Assembly (NCBI GenBank): GCA_001919995.1
Contig: MNIY01000060.1
Coordinates: 799 to 8,807 of the forward strand
Origin: Ktedonobacter sp. 13_1_20CM_4_53_11
GTDB taxonomy: Bacteria > Chloroflexota > Ktedonobacteria > Ktedonobacterales > Ktedonobacteraceae
Length of the DNA stretch: 8,009 bases
Reading direction: 5' to 3'
Of this stretch, positions 1 to 6,402 are shown piece after piece. Each line of letters opens with the position of its first letter. Within the stretch, counting starts at the first letter, position 1. Position numbers and translations under genes: made by a program. The notes below the pieces were generated by a model. It was not told the DNA's origin, made no database searches, and was given only the letters and a program-made list of their open reading frames with translations.

Positions 1-215
1 CCTTTCTTTTTGTGACGTTCAATTGTGCCTGGGTATCTTACTACCCACACGTATTTTAACCCATCATAGTGTGCATGTGCTACACAGGGGTCGAAAGTAC
101 TCTAAGCCCAGCGTTGTGCAACTCAAGAGCTTCTTTGGTAGTAAACAGAATCCATCACGAGGCAGATCGACGGAAACTCCGTTTGGTCGAAAATCATCCA
201 AATCCTCCACTCAAC
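1..215. other. No supported gene; 3' flank of the BNR-repeat gene
   Basis: I find no convincing gene here. The short rightward open frames that cross it run into the antisense of the BNR-repeat gene and carry no recognisable motif. Two small perfect hairpins are visible: TGGGTA (30-35) with TACCCA (42-47), loop of 6, and ACGGA (170-174) with TCCGT (178-182), loop of 3. Neither is followed by a T tract on either strand, so I do not call them terminators. Either could still lie in the 3' end of the leftward transcript. Confidence 0.5.
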
Positions 216-1484
216 TCACTCCGTCAACACTTGCCACGTACCCCCACCATCAGTCGAAGAAACCACCTTGGCCGGCAGAAAGAACCCGGCATAACTATGG
301 TTCGCATTGAGCGGATTGACGATCAGAGAAACCATATCGCTGCGATCAAACTGCGAGCGATGCCTCCATGTCGTACCGCCATCATGTGAAGACCACAGGT
401 CACCTCCCACCATACCGTAGAGTATCTTACCGGTAGGATCGATTGCGAGCCGTTCTGGCGCGCTCTTCATAGGGAGTCCCGCTATACTGCTGATCTGTGA
501 ATCCCCTTCCCGCCAGCGATAGAGCTTGCCCTCTTCGGTACTACAAAAGATCACGCGTGGCACTGTGCGCGAAGCCACTATACTCAACACGTTGCCGCTC
601 ACCGCTGTAATCTGATTCCAGTGTCGCCCATCATCGCGACTCTCGTAAAGGCCCTGTTCACCTCCCAGGTAGAGATGATTGGGGTCCGTGTAATCAGTGA
701 GGAGCGTAGGCGTGAGCATAGCCGATAGCGTCCCGCTTGTAATAGGATACCAGTGCCCACCCATATCCCGTGTCTCGTACCAGCCGGCATACTCATAGAA
801 GGCATAGAACTGCCCGCCATTAGCCGTCCCTGCCTGTAAACTAAAGAGGTAGGCCGAAGGAGACAAACCGGCGGGAGCATTCCCCGCTTGCCAGTTCGCC
901 CCACCATCAGCGCTAAAATACAGGCTTCCTTGGAAGGCAGCGCCCGTAGTAGGTCGCCCGATGACCGCTAAATCTCTCGGGTTCGCGGGGCTGACGGCGA
1001 TCGACATAATCATCATGCTGTTCAGCGCTCCGCGAGCCTCTGGCCAGGTGTTCCCGCCGTCCGTACTGGTAAATAACCCATAGTGCGTCCCGAGATACAG
1101 GGTGCCCGCTTTGTCACCCAACGCGATAACATGGAGATGCGTGTGCGGATTCGATAGGGGCCGCCCCGCTACCGTAGGATCGGTACTGTTGAATCGGCTA
1201 TTGAGAAGTTGCCATGCCACGAAAATAGGTATCACAAGCAATACCAACATCAGAGCCTGTACATACCTTCTCCAGGCTTTCCGCGGTTTTCGTTGCTCTA
1301 TCGTGTCAAGCCCTTCCGGTGGCGATGGCGGCCTGCTAAGCGACATAACTCTACTACTAATCTTTCTAACTTCTTGTCTTTCTATCTCCTGCCAGATATC
1401 TCTCAGAAACTCAATAACGGCCCTGTTAATAGTGTAGAATAGACAGTCAACACCATTCCTCTTGCCCTCCTGCCTCTGCATCAT
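216..1484 (-). CDS. Membrane-anchored BNR/Asp-box repeat protein (Ycf48-like beta-propeller)
   Basis: 422 residues. After a basic, proline-containing stretch (about 51-73) comes one hydrophobic segment (about 74-94), then a domain that should lie outside the membrane, since the positive charge precedes the segment. That domain carries six Asp boxes of the S/T-x-D-x-G-x-x-W type: 140-147, 191-198, 238-245, 282-289, 366-373 and 410-417. Such boxes sit on turns of six- or seven-bladed propellers in sialidase-like, VPS10/sortilin and Ycf48 proteins. No catalytic sialidase residues can be assigned, so a scaffold or binding role is more likely than an enzyme; the substrate is unknown. The start at 1484 has an AGGG ten bases upstream. 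An in-frame ATG at 1346 (Met47) is a serious alternative, because the codons between them are AT-rich and use AGA, AGT and ATA, unlike the rest. The stop is TGA at 216-218. The gene is divergent from the VKOR gene. Confidence 0.85.
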   Translation of the reverse strand: MMQRQEGKRNGVDCLFYTINRAVIEFLRDIWQEIERQEVRKISSRVMSLSRPPSPPEGLDTIEQRKPRKAWRRYVQALMLVLLVIPIFVAWQLLNSRFNSTDPTVAGRPLSNPHTHLHVIALGDKAGTLYLGTHYGLFTSTDGGNTWPEARGALNSMMIMSIAVSPANPRDLAVIGRPTTGAAFQGSLYFSADGGANWQAGNAPAGLSPSAYLFSLQAGTANGGQFYAFYEYAGWYETRDMGGHWYPITSGTLSAMLTPTLLTDYTDPNHLYLGGEQGLYESRDDGRHWNQITAVSGNVLSIVASRTVPRVIFCSTEEGKLYRWREGDSQISSIAGLPMKSAPERLAIDPTGKILYGMVGGDLWSSHDGGTTWRHRSQFDRSDMVSLIVNPLNANHSYAGFFLPAKVVSSTDGGGTWQVLTE

Positions 1485-1488
1485 CGTA

Positions 1489-1518
1489 TTGACACCCTAT
1501 GCCCATCAGCAGTATGCT
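1489..1518 (+). promoter_or_regulatory. Predicted sigma-70 promoter of the VKOR gene
   Basis: A perfect TTGACA (-35, 1489-1494) is followed after 18 bp by TATGCT (-10, 1513-1518; four of six consensus bases). The predicted start point is near 1525, giving a leader of about 40 nt with AGAGG (1556-1560) five bases before the VKOR ATG. The -35 lies just upstream of the leftward gene's ATG at 1484, so the two 5' regions share this 81-bp gap. I saw no equally good leftward promoter in it. Confidence 0.6.
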
Positions 1519-1565
1519 TACCACAACAAAGAAAGGCATCACCCTGCAATTCGACAGAGGAAACG

Positions 1566-2066
1566 ATGAGAGTTATACGAAACTTCCCGGGGCAAGTACT
1601 CCTCCTTCTGCTTTCATTAGTGGGAGCAGGCATTGCTATTTACTTGACGACCGTCCATTATGAAAATGTTCCGCTTATCTGCTCTGCCAGCGGATTGGTT
1701 GATTGTGCGCGTGTGCTCTCCAGCTCTTATTCCGTCATTCCTGGTACAACAGTACCTATTACTATACCGGGGCTTGGTTGGTGCGCGGTCATGGCTGTTC
1801 TGGCACTTGCTGCTCTACGTTTGTCCTCAATGAGACGCAAAATACTTGTAGCACAATTTGCCTGGTCACTGGTAGGCATGCTGACGGTTCTCTATCTTGT
1901 CTATATAGAGCTTGTTCGTTTGCATACTATCTGTGCCTGGTGTACCGGACTGCATATCGTTATTTTCCTTATGTTCCTCATCACCATCGTACAGCTACAA
2001 CAGGCAGAGCCGGAAACAGAGATGCAGGCCGAACGCGAGGCTCCGAAGATTCCTACGATTCACTGA
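1566..2066 (+). CDS. VKOR-family membrane disulfide oxidoreductase (DsbB-like)
   Basis: 166 residues, integral membrane protein. Bacterial VKORs re-oxidise a secreted thioredoxin-fold partner and pass the electrons to quinone. Hydrophobic segments lie at about 10-30, 70-86, 92-115 and 127-144, the four-helix VKOR core. The loop after helix 1 has Cys39 and Cys47, eight residues apart as in human VKOR (C43/C51). Ser53 stands where the conserved loop Ser/Thr is expected. The active CAWC (Cys123-Cys126) stands at the start of the last helix. The tail from about 145 is polar and acidic and there is no fused thioredoxin domain, so a separate redox partner is needed; the convergent DUF929 gene four bases downstream is the obvious candidate. 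The ATG has AGAGG five bases upstream and a TTGACA promoter. Family assignment is firm; the partner is inferred. Confidence 0.93.
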   Translation: MRVIRNFPGQVLLLLLSLVGAGIAIYLTTVHYENVPLICSASGLVDCARVLSSSYSVIPGTTVPITIPGLGWCAVMAVLALAALRLSSMRRKILVAQFAWSLVGMLTVLYLVYIELVRLHTICAWCTGLHIVIFLMFLITIVQLQQAEPETEMQAEREAPKIPTIH

Positions 2067-2070
2067 GAGT

Positions 2071-3099
2071 TCAATCTGGCCGGCGCACTAGAGCATCAAA
2101 TCCATTGGGAACAAGGCCTATCTGCATCCCATTCATACCAACTGGTGTGCTGCTAAGGGATTGCTCAATCGAAGGTATTGGAGCTGAATTACACACATTT
2201 CCAGGCTGTCCGTTTGTTGTCTTGCATATAGCTGCTGTCAGGTAATTTGCCACTCCCAGGACGTTCTTTGAAATTGTGTTCTCAGTAGAGAGCTGATTGG
2301 CAATCTGTTGCTGGGTGAGCGGATCTGAACTGGGATCATTAGGATTGGTTCTGAGCACGGCAGGGTCGTAGCTCGCAGCTGTGATGAGGTACCGATTACC
2401 AATGTCCATGAAGGGATATCCAGTGACATTGTATTGGGTAAGGATTTGCTGCTCACCTGCTGTAGGAGTCTGCAAAGTATTCCGTTGAGTGTCCCCGTTT
2501 TCGACCGGAACGAAATCGATATAAGAGCTGGTGTAGCTGCTCTGGTAGAAGGTAAAGGTTGAGGTATTCGGATAGCTATCAGTGCTAGATGAAGCTATCT
2601 CTTTCAAGTTATGGAAGGTGCCGAACCGGCTCAACGCGGCAATGATCGACCAGCGCTCCGCGGCACAGAGAGGGCACCACTCCGCTCCGTAAAAAAACAC
2701 CTCCGGCTTTCCCTTTGGGCCTGTAAGTAACGCTGGTGAGCCTGGCGGCAACTTGAAAGGATTGGATACTCCACCTGTTCCAATCTGAGACAAAAGTGCA
2801 GGATTCACGTTGGTCACTCGTTGGAGAGTTGTTGTATCGACAGGGGTGCCATTCTGGCCGTTCGTGTTCGAATTCGAATTGGATTGATTCGAAAGGAAGA
2901 TAAAAAAGCCAACGATAACAGCGATCAGGACAATAGTGCCACCGATGAGGAGCCAGGGACTACGTTTAGGAGCAGCACGTTTTCGATCTGTTCTCTTTGC
3001 TGTTTGGCTTTGCGCGCTACTCATGCGGTCTTGGCGTTGCTGGCGTTGCTGTTCGCGTCGCTTAGCTGCTGATCCTCCTCGTGTTTTTGGTTTTGCCAT
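2071..3099 (-). CDS. DUF929 membrane-anchored thioredoxin-fold protein (likely DsbA-like partner of VKOR)
   Basis: 342 residues. Order: a very basic, Gln/Arg-rich cytoplasmic head (1-47), one transmembrane segment (about 49-70), a Ser/Asn-rich linker (71-88), then a thioredoxin-like domain outside the membrane. The strand [12 protein letters not shown] (134-145) carries the redox pair Cys142-Cys145. TGYPF (226-230) supplies the cis-proline (Pro229) that packs against the active site in thioredoxin folds. A second pair, Cys292 and Cys303, lies near the C terminus. This matches DUF929 (PF06053), first defined in Sulfolobus, whose function is not settled. The gene converges on VKOR with only four bases between stop codons, which supports a thiol-disulfide exchange partnership. 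The start at 3099 has only a weak AAGAAAG ten bases upstream, but the basic head directly before the membrane helix and a strong promoter fit it. Met26 is the next in-frame option. Confidence 0.88.
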   Translation of the reverse strand: MAKPKTRGGSAAKRREQQRQQRQDRMSSAQSQTAKRTDRKRAAPKRSPWLLIGGTIVLIAVIVGFFIFLSNQSNSNSNTNGQNGTPVDTTTLQRVTNVNPALLSQIGTGGVSNPFKLPPGSPALLTGPKGKPEVFFYGAEWCPLCAAERWSIIAALSRFGTFHNLKEIASSSTDSYPNTSTFTFYQSSYTSSYIDFVPVENGDTQRNTLQTPTAGEQQILTQYNVTGYPFMDIGNRYLITAASYDPAVLRTNPNDPSSDPLTQQQIANQLSTENTISKNVLGVANYLTAAICKTTNGQPGNVCNSAPIPSIEQSLSSTPVGMNGMQIGLVPNGFDALVRRPD

Positions 3100-3147
3100 A
3101 ATCTATATTCTTTCTTGAAGATAATTCTCCCTTATTAAGCGCCTTGT

Positions 3148-3176
3148 ATTATACCAGATATGTGTTGCTGAGTGAA
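3148..3176 (-). promoter_or_regulatory. Strong sigma-70 promoter of the DUF929 gene, extended -10
   Basis: Read leftwards: TTCACT (-35, 3171-3176; four of six) then a 17-bp spacer and a perfect TATAAT (-10, 3148-3153) preceded by TGG, an extended -10. The predicted start point is near 3141, giving a leader of about 41 nt. The -35 lies only 19 bp from the -35 of the csoR promoter facing the other way, so the two promoters are back to back. Confidence 0.75.
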
Positions 3177-3185
3177 CATTAAGCT

Positions 3186-3224
3186 ATGGTATCTCTTGCA
3201 ACAACAAACGCAATGAGATACAAT
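3186..3224. repeat. Bulged inverted repeat spanning the csoR -35 to -10
   Basis: GTATCTC-TTGC (3189-3199) is the inverse complement of GCAA-GAGATAC (3210-3213 and 3215-3221), with a single extra T at 3214 and a 10-base centre, AACAACAAAC. One mismatch further out, AT (3186-3187) pairs with AT (3223-3224). It starts before the -35 and ends with the -10, upstream of the predicted start point. It would therefore act as DNA, for example as a dimeric repressor site, not as an RNA hairpin. Its sequence is unlike the C/G-tract CsoR operator next to it. Confidence 0.5.
3196..3224 (+). promoter_or_regulatory. Predicted sigma-70 promoter of csoR
   Basis: TTGCAA (-35, 3196-3201; four of six) with a 17-bp spacer before TACAAT (-10, 3219-3224; five of six). 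The predicted start point is near 3231, inside the CsoR-type operator at 3226-3250, which is the usual arrangement for autorepression. The leader is about 35 nt and ends in a strong AGGAG (3254-3258) seven bases before the ATG. Confidence 0.7.
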
Positions 3225-3225
3225 G

Positions 3226-3250
3226 TACCCATACCCCTGGGATAGGGGTA
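3226..3250. promoter_or_regulatory. CsoR-type operator (25-bp C/G-tract inverted repeat)
   Basis: Left arm TACCCATACCCC (3226-3237) and right arm GGGATAGGGGTA (3239-3250) match as inverse complements at 10 of 12 positions around T3238. The inner core TACCCC-N7-GGGGTA (3232-3250) is a perfect 6-bp inverted repeat. C-tract/G-tract palindromes of this TACCC...GGGTA form are the known targets of CsoR-family repressors. It covers the predicted csoR start point and lies directly before the csoR ribosome site, so negative autoregulation released by Cu(I) is the natural reading. Confidence 0.72.
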
Positions 3251-3265
3251 AAGAGGAGAACATAT

Positions 3266-3532
3266 ATGCGCGCTGAAAAACAAGAAGTCATTAAACGCCT
3301 GAATTACATCGAGGGGCACCTCAAAGGTATTCGCAAAATGGTCGACGAAGACAAGTATTGCGTCGATATCCTGCGTCAAACGTACGCAGTGCGCAAGGCC
3401 ATCGAGAAACTGGAGTCCCTCATCCTGGAAAACCACCTGCAAACATGCGTCCCCGAGGGCATTACCAGCGGCAAGGCTGATGTCGTCATCGACGAACTGG
3501 TGCAACTCTACAACCTCGCTGGCAACCGCTGA
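3266..3532 (+). CDS. csoR: Copper-sensing transcriptional repressor CsoR
   Basis: 88 residues, the normal length of the all-helical CsoR/RcnR/FrmR family (DUF156). It starts with the typical KRLNYIEGHLKGIRKMV helix. The Cu(I) ligand set is complete: Cys32, His57 and Cys61, equal to C36/H61/C65 of the M. tuberculosis protein at a constant offset of four. The second-shell Tyr31 and Glu77 are also present (Y35 and E81 there). Keeping the histidine argues against CstR (persulfide sensor). Two cysteines plus His argue against FrmR and RcnR. It should form a tetramer that binds the palindrome at 3226-3250 and lets go when Cu(I) binds. The ATG has AGGAG seven bases upstream. No copA, copZ or other copper gene is adjacent, so beyond itself its targets are unknown; rnc follows 50 bp later with its own promoter. 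Confidence 0.94.
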   Translation: MRAEKQEVIKRLNYIEGHLKGIRKMVDEDKYCVDILRQTYAVRKAIEKLESLILENHLQTCVPEGITSGKADVVIDELVQLYNLAGNR

Positions 3533-3545
3533 GTCAAAGCGCACC

Positions 3546-3574
3546 TCGACGCTGCACATTCCTTAAGCTATAAT
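3546..3574 (+). promoter_or_regulatory. Promoter of rnc, giving a probably leaderless mRNA
   Basis: TCGACG (-35, 3546-3551; four of six) with a 17-bp spacer and a perfect TATAAT (-10, 3569-3574). The expected start point, about seven bases past the -10, is 3580-3583, at or next to the A of the rnc ATG (3583). No AGG-like ribosome site lies before that ATG, so a leaderless transcript fits both facts. No terminator hairpin with a T tract separates csoR from this promoter, so read-through from csoR is also possible. Confidence 0.62.
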
Positions 3575-3582
3575 AATCCTAT

Positions 3583-4281
3583 ATGGTAAATGAAGAGAAG
3601 CTCGACGAGCTAGAAGCGCTGTTGCAAGTAAAGTTTCGTGACCGTTCGTTGTTGCGGCGGGCTGTGACGCATCATTCTTGCTGCCCTGAAACATCCGTAC
3701 AAGACTCGTACGACACGCTCGAGTTTCTGGGAGACGCCATTATCGGCGCCCACGTCGTCGAGTACATCTACCGTACCTATCCCGGTGCCTCCGAAGGAGA
3801 GATGACCTCGCTCAAATCCGAGGTCGTCAGCCGCCGCATCCTTGCCATAATCGGACAGGGGCTTGGCCTCTTCCCCTACATTCGTGTCGATATCGACAAC
3901 CTCCGTACCTTCAATGAACGCTCTCGTGATTCGCTGTGTGCCGACGTCCTGGAAGCGCTGGTGGGCGCAATCCAGATCGACCAGGGGCCAGAGGTGGCCC
4001 GTGACTTTGTGGCGCGTATCATCCTACCCGTTGTGTCACAATTGAGCCATCAGTCATTGGATACGAATCCCAAGGGGAAACTGCAGAAGATCGTCTTGCG
4101 GCGTTCGGGCAATCTCCCTCGTTACCGCGTTTTAGAGCAGAGTGGGCGCAACAATGATCGCCTCTACACGGTCGGCGTATTCGAGCACGATTTTTTGATG
4201 GGCATCGGGAAGGCTTCGAGCATTAAAGAGGCCGGTCGTTTAGCCGCTCGTGAAGCCCTGGAAATGATGAGTCAAAAATAA
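3583..4281 (+). CDS. rnc: Ribonuclease III
   Basis: 232 residues, close to the E. coli enzyme (226). RNase III cuts double-stranded RNA in rRNA precursors and structured mRNAs. The catalytic domain (about 1-155) has the signature DTLEFLGDAIIG (44-55), EGEMTSLKSE (71-80) and CADVLEALVGAI (119-130). The metal-binding acids are Glu47, Asp51, Asp121 and Glu124 (E41, D45, D114 and E117 in E. coli); the E38 position is Asp44, a conservative change. A double-stranded-RNA-binding domain covers about 163-229 but is weakened: the usual GPxH loop is SGRNND (187-192), and one lysine of the KKxAxxxAA helix start is Ile214. The N terminus aligns well with the family from Met1 although no ribosome site precedes it. 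It is the first gene of a close co-directional run. Confidence 0.95.
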   Translation: MVNEEKLDELEALLQVKFRDRSLLRRAVTHHSCCPETSVQDSYDTLEFLGDAIIGAHVVEYIYRTYPGASEGEMTSLKSEVVSRRILAIIGQGLGLFPYIRVDIDNLRTFNERSRDSLCADVLEALVGAIQIDQGPEVARDFVARIILPVVSQLSHQSLDTNPKGKLQKIVLRRSGNLPRYRVLEQSGRNNDRLYTVGVFEHDFLMGIGKASSIKEAGRLAAREALEMMSQK

Positions 4282-4294
4282 GGATCTTGATAGT

Positions 4295-5956
4295 TTGCCA
4301 GTGTATGGGATTCTAGAAAAACAAATCACCTGGTATGAAGCCTCTTTGTCGTTACAAGAACGCCGTGGCCGGGGCCACTTCTCAACCCCGCCATGGCTGG
4401 TCGAACACATACTGGACGCTTGTGGCTATACTCCTGATAGTGATCTTCGTGCGACCCGCGTCCTTGATCCCGCCTGTGGTAGCGGCAACTTTCTAGCCGC
4501 CGCGGCTCACCGCCTCGTCTCCTTTGTCACACGTACCGGCCTGCCTCAGGAAGAGTGTGCAGCCCTTGTCCAGCGCAATCTATGGGGCTTTGATCCTGAT
4601 CCCGTCTCCTGTTTCCTTTCCGAAATGCAGTTGAGTGCCGCCGTAACCCCTTCTGTAGGGAGTGTTGATACATCAATGCCCATAACCGTTGCCGCGACGC
4701 GCTGGCACATACATCAGGCTGACGGTCTTGCTCTCCAGTGGCCGGAGCCCTGCGTTGATCTGTTCCTCGCCAATCCTCCGTACCTTGCGGCCAAGAACAC
4801 CGACCTCAGCGCCTATCCCACTGCACATCGCCGCGGCCAGGCTGATAGCTACCTCTTGTTTTTGAACCTCGGGCTGCAAATCGTTCGTTCCGGGGGCTGG
4901 CTTGGCCTCGTGCTCCCTGACCCCTTGTTGGCCCGTACCAATGCCGCCAGCGAACGCACACGTTTGCTCAAAGAGTTCACCATACACCACCTCTGGCACC
5001 TCTCGGATGTCTTTACTGCCCAGGTAGGTGCCGTGGTCATCATCGCGCAAAAATCTCCCCCCAGAAGCCAGCATCAGGTAGCGTGGAAGCGTGAAAAATG
5101 GAAACACATCACCGCTGCCGCCTCCAATGCCCAGCCAATACCATTAACCTCTCCTGCATCCACCGTATCCCAATCTCTTCTCTTGCACCAGCCGTGTGCA
5201 GAATTGCGCTACCTCCTGAGCAATGAGCATGGTTCAATCCTTGAACGCTTGCAATCCTACCTTGCCAGCACGCCTACCTCCTCTTCTGCTCTCGCCCCCC
5301 TCAACGAATTTGTATCAATTAGCCGTGGCGAAGAGTTCGGCCGGAAAAGCTCATATCTCATTCAACAAGAAACCTCGAATTCTCTTAATGTCGAACCCTC
5401 GTGGTCACCCTCGGATACCACGTTGCTACCTTACTTTCCCCTCCTCCGCGGCGGGAAAGATATCCGACCCTTCCGGCCGCCTCACAGCTGCTGGTGGATA
5501 GCTCGTGAGGCCATCGCGAAGCCTCTTGAACGCTATCTTTCACCGAAATTACTGGCCGTCAAAAGTACGGACCGCTTGCAGGCCGTGCTTGACCTGCAGG
5601 GTCACGTGGCATTACAGACGCTCTATCTCCTGCACCTGCGCAAGCAGGATGCCCCTGTAGATGATCTCTATTTCTTCCTGGCTTTGCTCAATTCACGCCT
5701 GTTGCAGCGCTACGTCTATGTCCTGTACACCGCCTATAAGTGGGTGCAGCCGCAGATCGAGCAGCACGTCCTGGCCCAACTTCCGGTACCTTTCGTTACA
5801 GCGAGCGAAAAAGAAGCGGTGATAGCGCGCTCAAAATTGCTGGTGCACGCTTGCAGCCCACCTGGCTCCGTTGTAGAATGGAAGAAGAACGCGCGAGATA
5901 TCTATGAAGAACAGGAGTGCGCGCTCTCTGCGCTCTATAACGCTTTACTGTGTTGA
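4295..5956 (+). CDS. TaqI-like adenine-N6 DNA methyltransferase, no endonuclease partner in view
   Basis: 553 residues. It should transfer methyl from SAM to adenine N6 in a specific DNA site. Motifs run in gamma-class order: motif [15 protein letters not shown] (27-40), SAM-binding [11 protein letters not shown] (57-67), acidic GFDPD (98-102), Asp143 in QADG, and catalytic NPPY (160-163). [15 protein letters not shown] (198-212) follows. The C-terminal half (about 300-553) looks like a TaqI-type target-recognition domain, with [11 protein letters not shown] (383-393) the recognisable piece. There is no endonuclease domain in the chain and no endonuclease gene beside it, so it may be a solitary epigenetic methylase or a restriction-system relic. 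The start is TTG (4295) with AGGA ten bases before it, overlapping the rnc stop; GTG at 4301 is possible. It lies 13 bp after rnc and 16 bp before the B12 subunit gene. Confidence 0.87.
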   Translation: MPVYGILEKQITWYEASLSLQERRGRGHFSTPPWLVEHILDACGYTPDSDLRATRVLDPACGSGNFLAAAAHRLVSFVTRTGLPQEECAALVQRNLWGFDPDPVSCFLSEMQLSAAVTPSVGSVDTSMPITVAATRWHIHQADGLALQWPEPCVDLFLANPPYLAAKNTDLSAYPTAHRRGQADSYLLFLNLGLQIVRSGGWLGLVLPDPLLARTNAASERTRLLKEFTIHHLWHLSDVFTAQVGAVVIIAQKSPPRSQHQVAWKREKWKHITAAASNAQPIPLTSPASTVSQSLLLHQPCAELRYLLSNEHGSILERLQSYLASTPTSSSALAPLNEFVSISRGEEFGRKSSYLIQQETSNSLNVEPSWSPSDTTLLPYFPLLRGGKDIRPFRPPHSCWWIAREAIAKPLERYLSPKLLAVKSTDRLQAVLDLQGHVALQTLYLLHLRKQDAPVDDLYFFLALLNSRLLQRYVYVLYTAYKWVQPQIEQHVLAQLPVPFVTASEKEAVIARSKLLVHACSPPGSVVEWKKNARDIYEEQECALSALYNALLC

Positions 5957-5972
5957 CGAAGGAGTCACTACG

Positions 5973-6395
5973 ATGGCTGATACCCGCCCAATTCGCGTAT
6001 TGGTCGCTAAGCCGGGTCTAGATGGACATGATCGAGGTGCAAAAGTGATCGCTCGTGCCCTGCGCGATGCCGGCATGGAAGTTATCTATACAGGTATTCG
6101 TCAAACTCCTGAGATGATTGTCGAAGCGGCCATCCAGGAAGACGTTGATGCAATATTGATGAGCATTCTTTCCGGCGCACACATGGCCCTTTTCCCCAAA
6201 GTAATGGAACTCTTGAAGAAGGAAGGCGTGGACGATATCCTGGTGGCGGCTGGCGGCATCTTGCCCGATGAGGATATTCCCGCCATCAAAGAGATGGGCA
6301 TCAAGGGTTGCTTTGGCCCCGGCACATCGACGGATGAGATCATCGAATTCGTGCGCAACAATATACAGGCCGATCGCCTGAAGACCGAGGTGTAG
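5973..6395 (+). CDS. Cobalamin-binding subunit of methylmalonyl-CoA mutase (or related acyl-CoA mutase)
   Basis: 140 residues, a free-standing B12-binding domain like the C-terminal part of methylmalonyl-CoA mutase. It shows the three marks of base-off/His-on cobalamin binding: DGHDRG (17-22; D-x-H-x-x-G with His19 as lower cobalt ligand), S-x-L at Ser64-Leu66, and the GG pair at 94-95 followed by ILPDEDI. It must pair with a separate large TIM-barrel subunit, absent from the window, to interconvert methylmalonyl-CoA and succinyl-CoA. Isobutyryl- or hydroxyisobutyryl-CoA mutase small subunits look alike and are not excluded. The ATG at 5973 has an excellent GAAGGAG eight bases upstream; an upstream ATG at 5904 would overlap the methylase gene and has no support. 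meaB follows after 7 bp, which strongly supports the mutase assignment. Confidence 0.93.
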   Translation: MADTRPIRVLVAKPGLDGHDRGAKVIARALRDAGMEVIYTGIRQTPEMIVEAAIQEDVDAILMSILSGAHMALFPKVMELLKKEGVDDILVAAGGILPDEDIPAIKEMGIKGCFGPGTSTDEIIEFVRNNIQADRLKTEV

Positions 6396-6402
6396 GTGCA
6401 TC

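Noticed and set aside
30..47. Perfect 6-bp hairpin TGGGTA/TACCCA as a terminator.
   Set aside because: No T tract directly follows on either strand and the stem is short.
170..182. ACGGA/TCCGT hairpin as terminator of the leftward BNR gene.
   Set aside because: Five base pairs with a three-base loop and no following T run in the leftward direction.
23..389. Two overlapping rightward open frames of about 100 codons.
   Set aside because: No ribosome site, no motif, low-complexity Ser/Pro/His composition, and both run into the antisense of the BNR-repeat gene.
2863..2895. TTCGAA-like short repeats, and a 9-bp tandem TGGCGTTGC at 3032-3049.
   Set aside because: Both are low-complexity codons for the Ser/Asn linker and the Arg/Gln-rich head of the DUF929 protein, not independent elements.
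3538..3552. AGCG...CGCT stem between csoR and rnc as a terminator.
   Set aside because: Only four base pairs and no T tract; the stretch is better explained as the rnc promoter.
3179..3559. Leftward 126-codon open frame across csoR.
   Set aside because: Antisense shadow of csoR, which has full family motifs, a promoter and a strong ribosome site.
5936..5941. TATAAC as a separate promoter for the B12 subunit gene.
   Set aside because: The sequence 17 bp upstream (AGGAGT) is no -35, and the gene sits 16 bp after the methylase stop.
5904..5972. Upstream ATG giving a longer B12-binding subunit.
   Set aside because: It overlaps the methylase gene, while the ATG at 5973 has GAAGGAG at ideal spacing and matches the family start.
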